64,000 nt of DNA from Adiantum capillus-veneris (taxonomy: Eukaryota; Streptophyta; Polypodiopsida; Polypodiales; Pteridaceae), in NCBI GenBank assembly GCA_014529385.2, contig CM043945.1:95396112-95460111 (forward strand). The letters run 5' to 3'. The notes beneath the pieces were generated by a model. It did no database searches and was not told the origin of the DNA. It worked only from the letters and a program-made list of their open reading frames with translations. Made by a program: the position numbers and the translations under genes. Shown here piece by piece: positions 1 through 12,330 of this stretch (within the stretch, counting starts at the first letter, position 1; every line of letters begins with the position of its first letter).

Positions 1-1688
1 ACCAGGTCTCACCACAACGGTAAAATCAAACTCAAGGAGAATTAACAACCATCGTGTAATTCTTCCCGTGGAACAAGGTTTATTTACTAGATACAACAAG
101 GCTTGATGATCAACATAGAACACAAACTTGTTGGCCAGAAGGTAGTAGCGAAATTTCTTCACTGCATAAATCATACCTAAACCTTCTTGCTCTGTAGTGG
201 TGTAGTTTCTTTCGGCATCATTCAACTGACGACTTGCAAAGCTAATGGGGTAGTCCAGTTTATGTTCTCCTGGTTGAGCTAGAACACACCCAATAGCAAG
301 GTTCGATGCATCAATATGCACATGAAAAGTTACATTCCAATCGGGCACTCGTAGAATAGGAGCGCTAGTCAAGGTCTTTTTCAATGACTCATAAGCATGG
401 TCACACTCCGAAGTCCATTGGAACTCAATAAGAAGCTTGTACAAAGGACGAGCTATCTTGGCAAAGTTTAAAATAAACCGTCGGTAATAAGCAACATGGC
501 CCATGAACATTTGAACTCCTTTATAATTTGTAGGTGGTGGCAATTCAGCAATGGCTTTAATTTTGCTCTCATCTGTGGAAATCCCATTTTTGGACACTAT
601 ATGCCCTAAAATGACTCCATGTTTAACCCAAAATTGGCATTTGAAGGGTTTAAGGAGATGCGATACAATCTACAATTTTCAAACACTTTTCGTAAGCATG
701 ATAGATGTTCTTTCCAAGTGGAATAAACACAAAGGTCATCTAAGAAAGCTTCACAAAACTCCCTCAAATATTCTCTAAAAGCAGTGTTTATTAATCTTTG
801 AAAGGTAGCAGGGACATTGGTTAAACCAAAATCCATAACACAAAATGCGAACACTCCAAATTCGGTTATAAAGGTTGTTTTAGCTTGGTCCTCCAACGCA
901 ATTGTGATTTGATTGTAGACAGAGTACCCATCTAAAAAGCTATAAGCTTCCTTCCGTGCAACTCTTTCAAGCACGTGTTCTAAATATGGCAAGGGGTAAT
1001 GGTCCTTCCTAGTGGCGGCATTGACCTTCTTAAGATCCACGCACACTCTGAGTTTCCCATTCTTTTTTGGCAGAATCACTATTGGTGACACCCATTCTGA
1101 GTGCTCAATAGGGTATATGAATCCGCATTCCACAAGCTTTTCAATCTCTTCTTGAACAATTTTTGCATATTTAGGATTCATTGGGTAGGGTCGTTTCTGA
1201 ACTGGTTTAGTCATGCTATTCATAGGGATTGTGTGTTGCACCACGGAAGCTGGAACACCTTTCATATCATGATAAGTCCAGGCAAATATATCCCTGAATT
1301 CCTTGAGAAGTTCTTTAAGTACACACTCCTCAGTCTCGGTCAGATCTTGGGCAATGAAAACAGGTTTAGACTCTTCTCCTGGGTCTGCTAACTCTATTTC
1401 CTTAACTATCGCTAGACCATCATAGACTCCATTGCTCCCATCGATAGGTTTTCTTTGAGCCTTTGTATACACAACCTTACGTTCCTCTGTGGTATAGGAT
1501 TTGAAATGTTCAGGTGCAGGGTGTAAGTCTGTGGGGTCCTGTTGTTCTATGGACTGTGATTTAACTTCTGGTTCCTTTTGTTGTTGAGCTAACTCTCGAT
1601 TTTGTCGTCTCCTTACGGTACGGCTCAACTTTGGCTTCTCTGTAGCCTCTAGTTGTGCGATGTCAATGGGTTGTGGACTACACCACAT
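1..1688 (-). pseudogene. pol: Gyp-1 reverse transcriptase and RNase H (broken, partial)
   Basis: The first part (about 606-1688) encodes the RT fingers and palm: P-M-N-P-K-Y-A-K-I, H-S-E-W-V-S-P-I-V, L-R-V-C-V-D-L-K-K-V-N and the catalytic box F-L-D-D-L-C-V-Y-S near 711-740. A one-base loss near 645 relative to the Gyp-3 copy (gaaggg against gaaaggg) changes the frame. The new frame then stays open to the window edge and encodes the RT connection and RNase H, with H-I-D-A-S-N, T-E-Q-E-G-L and Y-V-D-H-Q-A-L-L-Y-L supplying the acidic residues. The enzymes would copy element RNA into DNA inside virus-like particles. The upstream 120 residues are a poorly conserved spacer. Confidence 0.9.
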
Positions 1689-1694
1689 AAGGCT

Positions 1695-3468
1695 TTAAAG
1701 GTATTCACCCCAGTTATCTACCAACTTTCGATGAGCATCACATGCCCCTATATAGTTAAGCCATTCTGCGCTAGATTTCTTTTCATTTATTCTAGCACGC
1801 ACATTTTCTCGATATCGTCGCCTCTTATATCGCTTACTCTTCTTGTTTAATTCTCGATTACGGTCAATTTCTAGTGAAGACTCACTAGATGAATCACTAC
1901 TTGTGTCTTTTGCTCCCTTGGATAGATTATCATCTAGGTTACCACTGGGCCCTGAATAGTTTGTCCCCACATTTGCACTAAGATTTAACTTAGATTCCTC
2001 ATCCTCAGAGTCAATTTCAACTGATGATTCTGGCCCCAAATCGTGTGCGCTATAGCCTTGTGAGGCGCTACTGGTTTCAATACCAATCAAACTTTCATCT
2101 TGTAGATCATCAGAAGCTATATGCATTGCTTCTAGCATGTTTAAGGGTACAAGTGGTGGTATTTCATCCCCCTCGGGTGTTACCCAAGTCATCCCCCTAT
2201 TTCCCCAAGTGTCTATGGTTGTTGCTAGGTGGACCCAATCCACATTGTCCGACTCAGTCATCCCAGGTAGTACATCCATATAAGGAGAATCTTTCCCAAC
2301 ATCAGTGTCCACGTTACACGTGTAACAATACTGCAATGGGGCCGAGTGAACTGTGGTGTCAGATCTATGATCAATTATAAACCTGTTTCCTAGAGGATGT
2401 GCTCGACCCATCACAAGATCAACTCGAATGACAGAATCTTGGAACTGCAGGTAGACATGGTTTTTGGACCAGTTATGCACCATTTTTGCTTCCCTCATGA
2501 AAGGACGTCCTAAGATCATCTCCGGTGCCATAGTGTGTTTGGAGAAATCCATAACAATAAAGGTAATCCTTATTTTATGTCCAAAGACCTTGATCTTGAG
2601 ATCTTCTAGCATCCCAATAGGTTTAACAATGGACCCATTGGCCATCTTCACTACTATGGTTGCGGTCGCAAGGTGAGGTCTTCCCATAGTTTTCCAGCAA
2701 TTTTTAGTCACAATGCTAACCCCAGTGCCACCATCAAGGATTCCCTTCACAGTTAATCCCCTAGTAGTGATTGGTATAGTCGCATTGGATTCATCACCCT
2801 CAAAGTATTGTCCCATCTTGTTACAGGTATTTCAATAACAAGGTTCTCATCTAGGTTGGGTTGTGGATCTATGTATTCCTCCTCTATTGGCATCTCCCCA
2901 GCTCCATCCATCTGTGCAAATTGTGGTAGCCCAAACTTCAGTTCTCCATTGAGGAAGGCTTGAAGAGCTACGACTAGCTAAGGACTTTATATAGTTTGGA
3001 CATGATGGTGGTTCTAACTTCTGAAGACATGAAATCCATCAATTTGGCAATGTTTAACGGCACCTTTTGGCCTTGAGTCCCTTGACGTGGGAAAGATGGG
3101 TTTTCCATTTCTTCGATAGGATCAGGTAGTCCCTCTGTAAACATTCTTTCCATCAAGATGTGAGTACGCCCACATTCCCATGACTTTAAGTCACTTTCTT
3201 CTTGGATGACACTAGGTATGTCCAAGGGTCTATGCACTTGGTGAGGTTGTTGTTGCGTAGGGAACACGGTGTCTGTAATCTGGATCTTCCTAGGTGTTGG
3301 CTCTAGATCCCTTTGGGTATCTTCTACCAAACTCCTTAATTGCTTGACTCGCTCAATCTCCTCTGTAGGGTTTGGGTAAGTTCCTATCTTCTTTTTGGAT
3401 CCTGGCCATTGTGGCTCATGAAGATCTTCCTTGCTGGTTTCTATGTTAGTGGTCGTTTTGGTCTCCAT
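1695..3468 (-). pseudogene. Gyp-1 gag-pol spacer and first aspartic protease (AP1)
   Basis: A retropepsin-like domain occupies about 2400-2816. The active-site loop reads I-L-D-G-G-T-G-V-S (2719-2751) and the C-terminal hallmark reads M-I-L-G-R-P-F-M. The catalytic triplet is D-G-G rather than D-T/S-G, and the same holds in Gyp-2 and Gyp-5, so this is a family trait and not decay of one copy. Upstream, 2974-3468 is a charged spacer joining gag to protease. Downstream is an acidic and then lysine/arginine-rich linker ending with the conserved D-A-H-R-K-L-V-D-N-W. A break near 2820-2980 separates the two open parts; the spacer is continuous with gag in the Gyp-5 copy. Confidence 0.8.
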
Positions 3469-3476
3469 GGTTTCAC

Positions 3477-6400
3477 CTAATCAGAATCTTCTTCAGCGTC
3501 GTTCATATATACGGGGTCGTCACCAATCCTTATGTTGGTCTTTGAACTGGGGTCTGACTTCACTGCTTTTTGCGATCTCTTTCTTCGTGTTTTCTCAGAT
3601 TGGGCAATTGATGCCATGTCTCTTTCCTCAAGAATATAATTTTGTTTTTGGAGCATCGATTGTGTGAGTACATTTACTCGTACCACGGGTGTACTTGGTG
3701 ATGGCTCCTCGGTAACTTCAATCAAGTTTAATGGCATGATCTTTGGTGCATTTGGATTATTTCGACATTGGGCAATCAAATGATCTATGCCACATCGATT
3801 ACACATGAGTATCGACATTATAGACGTGCTCGCTTGATTGGTTTGCATTAGTGTGGCATTCTTTTGTAGCCTAATAGGACACTCGGCTACATGATGTGGA
3901 CCTCCACACTCATACCATTGAAGAGGTGGTCTCTTAGCAGTGTAATTGATATTTTGGCCTCTTGCTGCAAGAGCAGCTACTTGATATACAGGTTTGACTT
4001 GTCCCCAATAGTCCTCCATGTAGTATTGTGGACTTTCTTCAAGCACATCCATCCCATAGGCGATATTAGGATCTATATCTTCCTCACAGCCTTCCAAACA
4101 AGAAATAGATGACTCACAACCCACTTGATTCACAGAAGTGATTCTCGGATGTGGTGGTTGCGGTCCTAGCACTCGAGGTGGTAAGCGTGTTGTTTGAACA
4201 ACATTTTGGGCCCTAGGGACCATGTGTTGTGATGTTTGTTCAAGAGGTGGGGCCGGCATCAATGCAGGCACTCGAGGTGTGTCTGTCCATGCTAAGGTTG
4301 GTCTATTGGCCATCGCGCGCTTAAATACTATGCAATCCTTAGCTTGATGACCATACCTTCCACATGCATTTCAGTTCCCATTGAAGTTTACTCTAAAAGT
4401 AGGGCATTCACTGGTACTATGTGGTCCATAGCATACTGAGCATCATTGCTGCTCCCTTCTTGGATACATATGATTGTTTTGCGGAGCACGATTGTCTCTA
4501 AGACTCTCTTGAATGGCCTTGGTGAGATCTGCTAAAGTCATCTCAGATATCTTTGGCTCCTTAGCAATAGGCTTTAGGGTCATTGGCTGATGCCCTGATG
4601 CTTGCGAGCTAATAGATTTAGTCTCAACACACACTCTTTCTCCTTGAATCATTAAATTATCCTCCAATTGGATCGCATTGGTGGTGACTGCTTCCCAAGT
4701 GGTGATACCTCTAATGACTAGGCCATTGTAGATATCCTCATGTCGTAATCCCCTAATGAATCTATCAAGCAATTGGTTATTGTTGAAGCACTCATTTGGA
4801 TTACAACGAGAATTCAAATGCTTCAAGCAACTTATAAAGTCTCTCACCGACTCTCTTCCTCTCGTTGGGCTTTCTGGAGGTGAGAGGATACACCCCAAAG
4901 CACTCCCTCTCGTATGTATTCTTTTAAGAACAGTCTCCTAAGAGTAGGGTAAATCGTTTTTCTTCCACCCTTAGGGTTCTATACCAATCCCCAGCCTTTC
5001 CACTTAAGGTTAGGCTTAAAGCATTGGTCTTATGTAGGTCATTGTGTTCTCCTAGAGAATCTCATATTTGTTCAAACACTTCGATATGCTTTCTCACATC
5101 CCCGTCTCCACTAAATTTTTGTGTGAGCTTGGCTATTTGTGCTGCCTTACTTCTAGGCTCTCTATCAGGCACGTAACGTATATTCTCATTAATAGATTGA
5201 CCGATAGCTTGAGAAAATGTTGCCAAGTCACCTAAATGAGCAGGCACTATGGGTGAAGGCGCTCTAGAGACTACATGTGGAGTAGGTATTGGCATTGGTC
5301 TTGGCGCATAGGAAGCTCTTGGGTTCCACGTTGGGTACGATGTTGTGCCATGTGGTGGTCCATAGTTCATATGGGTGGCCCTAGGCATAGCAGACGTCGG
5401 ATGTGACATGCTAATGCTAGTCGGTATAGTTCCATGGAAATAAGAACTTGTGTATTGTGGTTGTGGAGCATAGGTAGTTGAAACAATGGGAGGGGTAGGG
5501 ACTACATGAGTGTGATGACCCATAGGTGCATATGAATTGTACACACTTGTAGGTACTGTTGCAGGCATTGAGCTACCATGTAGCGGTGCTTTACTAACAA
5601 ATGAGGTCCATGGCGTGTTTCTCGGCATGCGCATCATTGGGGTAGGCATGGTAGCCATGGTGTCATCAAGGGAAAGATGAGCTAGACTTGGAAAGGTGAA
5701 GCTATCACTTGTGGGCTCAGATTGCACTGAGACCCTTGGAGAAACAACATATGGGGTATCCATTGGACTTACCGAGGGAGTCTCCATTTGCGATAAGGTC
5801 GGTTATTTAGCCTTCCCTGTATCCAAGAATCTCATGAGACCCATTGAAGGCATGTTGATCCCCTTGTTCTGTCTCTCTAACTCAATGACCCTATGGATGA
5901 CCTCACAAACTCTTTGTTGCTGATCCTCTACAATAGTAGCACCCATTGTGGATTGTAGGACATCTAAACGACCCACATGATAGGTGTGACCTGTGCATAG
6001 GTCGGTCAGAGTCTCTGTTTGTAATTCGTACTCCCAGTTCTCATTTAAGAACACTCCATCTAGGATTGAGGTGCTAGGGGTGTCCTTTGAGCTAGATGCA
6101 ATGTTGCTTTCGAGGGGTTGGCCCTTAGCGGTTGCTAAATCAGGAGCACTTGATTTCTCTCTTAGCAAGGATATTGACATAGGATCTTTCGCTTTTAACT
6201 CTCTTTGTTGCTCTGCCTTGCGTAAGCTCTCGACTTCCTTTTCCCTCGTTGCAATTATATATCGCTCAACCTCTTGCACTTCGGCAAGGCTTCTACCATC
6301 GGGTAATATGACCTCGGAGGAAATAACTCTGAAGAGTCAGGAGGTGCAGTGAATGAAGTATTCACCTGCACATTCTCTAACGATATAGGGTCTACGTTTG

Positions 6401-6755
6401 TCATGAATGGAGAATTTACTTCCCCACTCTCCTCATTTACATCATTAGCTCCATGTTCGGAGCGAGTGGCTCTACTAAAGGTTTCCTTCAGGTAGCTACG
6501 CACGCTCGACCCGGACCGAGGACCCATGGCATGCATGTCTTGGCTCGAGCTATCGGGATTAGGCATTGGGAAACCCTCCATGACGTCATAGTCAGAGGAA
6601 GAGTCACTAGCCGCTATGTTCGGGTCTTGGTTTGTTCTACCTTGGGTCCCCGCCGAGGGTCCAGAACCTAAAGTAGATGGATATTGAGAACTAGCGTAAG
6701 TCAAAATTCTCTCTAGTTGCTCCGTCTCTAGAACACGACCAGAGCGCAGATACAT
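3477..6755 (-). pseudogene. gag: Gyp-1 gag (broken)
   Basis: The start at 6755 (M-Y-L-R-S-G-R-V-L-E) is conserved in Gyp-2 and Gyp-5. Order: an acidic N-terminus with S-S-D-Y-D; an E/R/K-rich helical stretch; about 150 residues rich in Pro, Thr, Ser, Met and Tyr; a retrotransposon-gag domain including G-E-S-V-R-D-F-type motifs; then CCHC-like knuckles. Several frame changes and stops interrupt it, including TGA in place of the first Cys codon of knuckle 2 near 4370 and a stop just before knuckle 1 near 4444. Knuckle 3 has Trp for its first Cys. It would form the particle and bind RNA if intact. Confidence 0.85.
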
Positions 6756-7547
6756 GTGCCTTTGGCACCCTACAAACGTCGGTGAATAACCTCGAAGGTT
6801 AACCGCTTACCTTTTTTAAGCGTCCGTTTTCACTCGTGTTTTTTACGTTTTTAATATTTTTGTAATGTTTTTTAATGTTTGATTTTTTTGATTAAAGTGT
6901 GTGATAGCTCGAAATGAGGGTATCACTTAGAGGGTCGTTGTGTGCTTTACAGCACAATTTTCGGGCATCTGACGTTCCGTTGGTCCTCAAAAGATCGATT
7001 TTTAGCTACGTGTGAAGCTAAAATTCCGTTTTCTTTTTAAAGGCGAATGAGGCCTAGGCCTGAGCGTGAGCTTGGGCTTGGGTTTGGGAGATATTGCCGA
7101 TCCCGGTCCTACCTTTTATTTTTATTTTTTTAAAATATAATTTTTTTTTAAATTTATAAAGGATAAAGTCGTTGCGGCCTGCACGAGAGCACACACACAC
7201 ACTCTATCTACCTACTTCTAACTAATACACCTATTGTTACACACTAACACACTCTATTAACTCTCACATATCTACTTCCTACTTACTGTACACAGAAAAC
7301 TAACAACCTTAGTACACAAAGAATAAAGAGAGTACCTTTGAAAACTCCATTAATAAAGAAAACTAACAACCTTAATACACAGAGAATAAACACAGTACCT
7401 TTGAAAACTCCATTAACAAAAAAAACACTCAGTATAACACCGAATCCCTCTTCTCAACACACACACCCTCCTTCCTTACCTTTCCTACAATAGAAATTGC
7501 ACCACAAAAGAAGCACACAGTGCCATTCAAGCTTAGTGTATGGCAAT
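6756..7547 (-). other. Gyp-1 untranslated leader between PBS and gag
   Basis: No coding sequence is seen. The part nearest the PBS (about 7180-7470) is rich in short A/C repeats such as acacacac and taacacact. The part nearest gag holds two conserved stem-loops and a G-rich stretch (ctgagcgtgagcttgggc) that recurs in Gyp-2 and Gyp-5. Confidence 0.6.
6901..6956 (-). promoter_or_regulatory. Two conserved RNA stem-loops in Gyp-1 leader
   Basis: Hairpin A spans 6901-6926: GTGATA pairs with TATCAC around a GCTCG-type inner stem and an AAA loop, with one G:G mismatch in this copy. Hairpin B spans 6941-6956; read on the element strand it is TGTGCT-GTAA-AGCACA, a six-pair stem closed by a GNRA tetraloop. 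Both recur at the same relative position in Gyp-2 and Gyp-5. A packaging or dimerisation role is an inference from their position between PBS and gag. Confidence 0.5.
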
Positions 7548-7564
7548 CCCCGGCAACGGCGCCA
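7548..7564 (-). promoter_or_regulatory. Gyp-1 primer-binding site, tRNA-Asp
   Basis: The minus strand reads TGGCGCCGTTGCCGGGG, a full complement of the 3' end of plant tRNA-Asp as used by Athila-type gypsy elements. It lies four bases inside the LTR. Confidence 0.9.
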
Positions 7565-7568
7565 AAAA

Positions 7569-7794
7569 TGTGCGCGTATGTCGCACGTGTCAATGCAAGG
7601 AACTTGCCGATACACCGTGTGCGAGCCACAAATGGCTCCAAGCACACAACAAGCCTAAACTAGTAAGGTCAAAAAAGGCGATGGTGTGTCACTCACCGCT
7701 CTACGCTTGCTTCGTGGAGGATTCCTCGCCGCGAAGAAGAAGGAGCAGTCGCTTCCGCGCTCAACCGCTTCTCCGCCGCCGTCGCAATGCTCGA

Positions 7795-7872
<78 letters not shown>

Positions 7873-8205
7873 GTATACACACACACACAAGGAGATGAAG
7901 AAGAAGAAGATGGAGATGGAGCAAGAGCACTCTTCTATTGCACAAATGAGAGAATGAGTGAATTTTAGGTTTAGTTGACTTTTATATGAGCTCGCCCCAT
8001 TCACACTTGGACGCCCATGCTTAGCCAACTAATCCCTTGAATGTTCTAGTTAGAGTGCCCCTCTCATCGGCGATCACTCTTACCCTTTTCCTATTGGACC
8101 GACAAGCCCGGTACCTGACTCTACCAAATAAATAATACAATTTCTGTCGTAGGTTACAACGTCCGTCGTACGTGATAGGGTGTCCGTGAGCCGTGAGGGT
8201 TAACA
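7569..8205 (-). repeat. Gyp-1 5' LTR
   Basis: About 637 bp. It reads TGTTAACCCTCACGG at its element 5' end (8205) and closes with CA next to the PBS. A TATA-like tatataaaag-type box lies near 7977-7990 (element strand catataaaag). The transcribed part contains a CT/CA microsatellite. It aligns along its length with the Gyp-5 3' LTR and more distantly with the Gyp-2 and Gyp-3 LTRs. Confidence 0.85.
7797..7888. repeat. (CT)n-(CA)n microsatellite inside Gyp-1 LTR
   Basis: About 74 bp of CT dinucleotides followed by a short imperfect CA run. The same site in every LTR of this family carries a CT (AG on the other strand) run of different length. Confidence 0.95.
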
Positions 8206-8861
8206 CAAATTTAGCGAGAACCACAATTAAATTGTCAATCCATGGGACGAAGCTGACTCGACTAGTGCATAGAGGCTACGAGAGGTTGTCAATCTCTCGG
8301 AAAACAACGAGCAACTCACATCTAACTCAAGCTACACTCAAGTGACTGAAATCACCAAAAGCCAGTCGCTCATCGGCAAACAAATCACATCCATTACAGC
8401 ATCAAATGACATCCAAATGTAACAAAACTTCTAGGACAAGTTTATAAGACCTAAGCACACATGCTTATGGTCTCAAATCCCACTTTAGGTCAAGTGAAAA
8501 AATCACTATTATTAATAACAGTCGATGTTTGACCTAGTCGTTTTCGACCTAGAATGCATCTAAATGCTTAGCAATGATGCCCCAATACCCCGCCTATGCT
8601 TAATTTTTTATTTTAAAGTGTAAATTCCTACTTATGATGAAATTAGGCCGCGGATCGACGACGCCAACAACTACAAAATACCGTGAAATGCTAACGTCAA
8701 TGCATAGAGCTCTTACTTGCGGTTGTAACGCAACAAACACGACTGCAATGTGACAACCGAAGAGGGAGTAGGAAGCGCGAGAAGGAGATAAGTGAGCACC
8801 GTTAGCTCACGTGGTATTGAGTTTGCTTGCTGCTAACACACTCACATGGTATTGTGATGAC

Positions 8862-8920
<59 letters not shown>

Positions 8921-9006
8921 CCTAACTCACGCTCCTTTGGATTTTCTTTCGTTGGGTCATCTAAAACCGGCCTAAAAAGGTAGTGCAAAACCATATTGAA
9001 AGTCAA

Positions 9007-9068
<62 letters not shown>

Positions 9069-9782
9069 TTATTATTTTTTTTGAGCTTGAAATATTTTTA
9101 TGCATCTATATAAACACACAACTCCCTAGGCTTTGAGGTTGTCTCATTGTATATGGTAGAAAGATCTTCCAATTTTAATTTTTCAGATAGCTTTTGCCAA
9201 TCATGGCAAGTGTCTGTTTAGAAAATTTTAAGAACTCTGATAATGAAAAGGGCTTATATTGGTCATCTCTAAGGATAAGAACATGATTTTGTTTTAAAAA
9301 AATGAAGTATATTCATGATTATTGATGCTAGTTGGCCATGCGTAGTGTGGGAAGGATACTCTTGCATGAAGACACACCCTTGTAATGTGGTTAGGGTGTC
9401 GTAGCTTGTATATCAAAGATGACATGGGAAGGACAATTAGTGTATGCACACACCAATGAAGTGCAATAAACCATATAAACTTGCAGAGGACGATTGGTTG
9501 TTCGTTTTGTCAAGTGCAAAAGACATCAAAAACCAGGCTAGTTGACAATGGAGCACTACCATGTGACCATACAAAAAGCAGCAATACATGACCTGATAAT
9601 TAAATAAAGAGTTAGAGTTGAGAATTTTATTTGTTAAGTTTATGAATCTTGCTTCATGCTCAAACACATGTGTAGAGCCCAAGAAGAAAGATTGGAGATC
9701 CAAGGAAGAGTGGAAGCTGGAGAGAGTACAAGAGGTTGGATGAGGAGCGATTGAGACTAAGAGAGACAAAAATATTATCAAA
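8206..9782. other. Intergenic DNA between Gyp-1 and the solo LTR
   Basis: No supported gene. It holds a (GA)n run at 8865-8918 and a compound (CT)n-(TA)n run at 9006-9064. Open frames across these runs are repeat artefacts. Confidence 0.6.
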
Positions 9783-10773
9783 TGTAATGGAATTGGCCTA
9801 TTAATTTGAGACTAATGGAAATTAATGAGAGTACTTTTGAGAAATTACTTTGTGAGCATAGCGGGTGAACATAATTGAAGATAGCAACATGAACATAGCA
9901 AATAGTTAACTTGGCATGAACAATACTTTTTCAAGAGAGATAATTTAGAGAACATGACAATAGTCGAGGACCGGATTTATGTGGAGCCGGTCCCCCCTCT
10001 AATAGGCATTTGTATTATGATTTCTCCCATTAAGAGAGACTTGTTACAATACAATCTTTGTGTTCCTTGTGACCTAGGTGATGTAATGAAGATGGAAAAC
10101 TTCATGCATCACAAGCATAACATAAACTTTGAAGAAAGCTTTAACTATACCAAGCCTCAGTCCCAAGGCCTCAAACACCTTCGAAGGTGGAGAGAGCTAG
10201 CAGGGAATGAGGGTAGGGAAGAGGAAGAAGAAACATTTCATAGGAGAAAGAATTAGTTCCTCACTTATCATAACTTTTCTTGCTAGCATACATAATAGCA
10301 TAGTAATGAAGATGGAGAAGATGGCAAGATTAAGTATTGAATCATGCCTCTTGGTTGGATTTGCACTCCATAGCCAAGAGTGTTGGTGTAGGCTCTCAAA
10401 CTCTACTTGCTTGGAGAAGGAGAGGGAGTTCTTGCACTTTTCACAATGCATAATGAGAGTGTGTGAGAGTGTATGTGGGAGAGTATACCCCCTAGATTGC
10501 TTTGGTCGACCCCCCCTTGTAGCTCATGCTCGAAGCTCATTGGACCCCTCCAAGCCTAGCCAATCACAAGCAGGAGGCATTACAAGCAACAAGGGTAGCC
10601 TTGGGACAAGTGTCAGAGAGGACTTGATAAATGCAAAGAGAGATAATTAATTCTCCTAAATTATCATTGAACCCCTTGGGTGGCCAACCAATAGGCTTCA
10701 GGCACACCATGAGGGCAACATGAGGAGGAACTTGACAAGTGTCCCCTTTGCTTTCTTTGTACTAAGCACGCCT

Positions 10774-10801
10774 TGTGTGTGTGTGTGTGTGTGTGTGTGT
10801 T
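10774..10801. repeat. (TG)n microsatellite inside the solo LTR
   Basis: A run of about 14 TG units. The LTR-7 copy has short CA/TG runs in the corresponding part. Confidence 0.9.
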
Positions 10802-10859
10802 ATCTATCATCCTCCCTCATGTAGGGCTCGCCCCCTCCTTGTAGGGATTGGATCTTGAC

Positions 10860-11115
10860 TTTTTGACACCTCAAGCCCCTCAAGCTTAGGCCCAGTTCCC
10901 ACCACAAGCTTGGCCCTTAAGCACTTCAAGCTTGGGCTAGCTTCTCACCTCAAGTACAACCCTAGCATCTCAAGCATGACAAGCACCTCAAGCATCTCAA
11001 TCATCAAGCACCTCAAGCATCTCAGTCATCAAGAACCTCAAGCACCTTAAGCTTAGGCCAGGTTCCCACCTCAATCACCTCAAGCTTGGGCCGGGTTCCC
11101 ACCTCAAGCTCAGCC
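10860..11115. repeat. Dense array of CTCAAGC-type heptamers in the solo LTR
   Basis: The motif CTCAAGC or close variants (tcaagc, ctcaatc, cacctcaag) occurs more than a dozen times in about 250 bp, mixed with ggttcccacctcaagc blocks. The same region of LTR-7 lacks it and instead has a few ggatccaaagg-type repeats near 41735-41880. Confidence 0.7.
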
Positions 11116-11383
11116 CTAGCTTACCTAAGGTCAAAGGACTTTTAAACTAACTATTGGAAGTCTTCAATGAATCTAACCCTAAGGTCTTATGGTCCATTGG
11201 TTATCGTTGCTCTTTGATAGACCATCTCTCATTTGGGCCCCTTTACCATTGGCCCTGTGTTGAGATAGATCTATAAGCACATGTCTATATCTTAACCCTT
11301 ATTCCCGTTTATTCTCCCACATTAAATGATCAGTTTGATAGGAGAAAATCATTTGGGTTGGTTAGATATTAGATTTTATGACA

Positions 11384-12330
11384 TCAAATAATCCTATTAA
11401 AATGAAACTATGATCTTTTGGGATTTTAGGAAGAAATTTATCCAGTGATCACCCTTTTTGGACGTGCTAGATGCCTGTATTTAGCTCCCTTTGTTTGATC
11501 AAGATGAAGCATGTAATGGTGATTTGTTGTGGTGCATCAATAGACAACAAATAAGAATTTTTTAACTTATGATGTGATTGAGTATCTTGGAGGGTATACA
11601 TATTATAAACAATCTAAATATCTATAGGATGTTTATAGGTGCATGAAAACTTTTGCTTGGGTTTGTCTTTGCTCAAAAAAACTCACTCGGTGTATGGAAA
11701 AATTCCATACGAATAGGATAAATAAATGTTTTTGGTGAGCTAAAAGGTCAACAATGCAAGCGTTGTGCTCTTTGTTTAGTACAATGCTCATCCATTAAAT
11801 TGGAGTGACTAGACACATTGAGAAGATAGAGAAAAGTGATTGGAGTTGATGATTTCGCCTGAGCAATTTACTCAAAATTTCGGATTTAGAGGGGTGAAGT
11901 AACGTTACAGCTTGTCAGCTTGTCATCAAGTTGCTAACTAATCCAAACTTCTCACAAGACGCATACAATGGAACCAGCCCCAAGCATTTCAACTTGCCTT
12001 TGTTGCATGCATCATGCAATCAATCAAAAAACCAAGAGACAATGAAGCCGTCGAGCACTTTAGTACTTTCTTGAATCATCGCAATTGGCACACATGCAAG
12101 TGCTCACAACATGTGAAAGATGGCCTCAAAATCATCCAATAACTCGGCTCTCTTCGAATAGCACAACTTTTTTGCATGCATCCCTTTTGTCTTGCCGCAT
12201 CAAGCACACAAGTTAGAGTGTTCTATTGTTTGCATACAACATGGTCTTCTTGCACCTGCACACACATAGACTAGAGATCCCAACATTGATAATTTTCAAT
12301 GACTACAACCTGCCACTTCTATAATTCTCA
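11384..12330. other. Intergenic DNA without recognisable features
   Basis: AT-rich sequence with stops in all frames. Nothing recognised. Confidence 0.5.

Larger units (their letters stand above)
1..8205 (-). mobile_element. Gyp-1, Ty3/gypsy LTR retrotransposon, 5' part (runs off left edge)
   Basis: Read on the minus strand the order is 5' LTR, tRNA-Asp PBS, leader, gag, aspartic protease, reverse transcriptase and RNase H; integrase and everything 3' of it lie outside the window. The gag-protease-RT-RNase H order, the H-S-E-W-V-S-P and F-L-D-D-L RT motifs and the tRNA-Asp PBS place it in Ty3/gypsy, probably a non-chromovirus lineage because the sister copies show no chromodomain after integrase. 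The frame is broken several times, so it is defective. It belongs to the same family as Gyp-2, -3, -4 and -5. Confidence 0.93.
9783..11383 (-). mobile_element. Solo LTR of the LTR-7 family
   Basis: A 1601-bp LTR read on the minus strand, starting TGTCATAA at 11383 and ending CATTACA at 9783. It is flanked by the perfect 5-bp duplication TCAAA (9778-9782 and 11384-11388), with no internal element sequence. It shares blocks with the split 5' LTR of LTR-7, for example the gaccggatttatgtggagccgg block at 9967-9990 against 62344-62370, and the closing bases at both ends. A solo LTR is expected from recombination between the two LTRs of a complete element. Confidence 0.88.

Noticed and set aside
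2024-2676. Plus-strand frames opposite Gyp-1 protease, and similar frames opposite every gag and pol
   Set aside because: Antisense shadows of recognised coding regions; no domains of their own.
7655-8028. Open frames encoding Leu-Ser or Arg-Glu runs across CT/GA microsatellites (also near 8842, 20235, 32862, 40737, 44410, 61225)
   Set aside because: They are open only because dinucleotide repeats contain no stops; they overlap LTRs and are not conserved as proteins.
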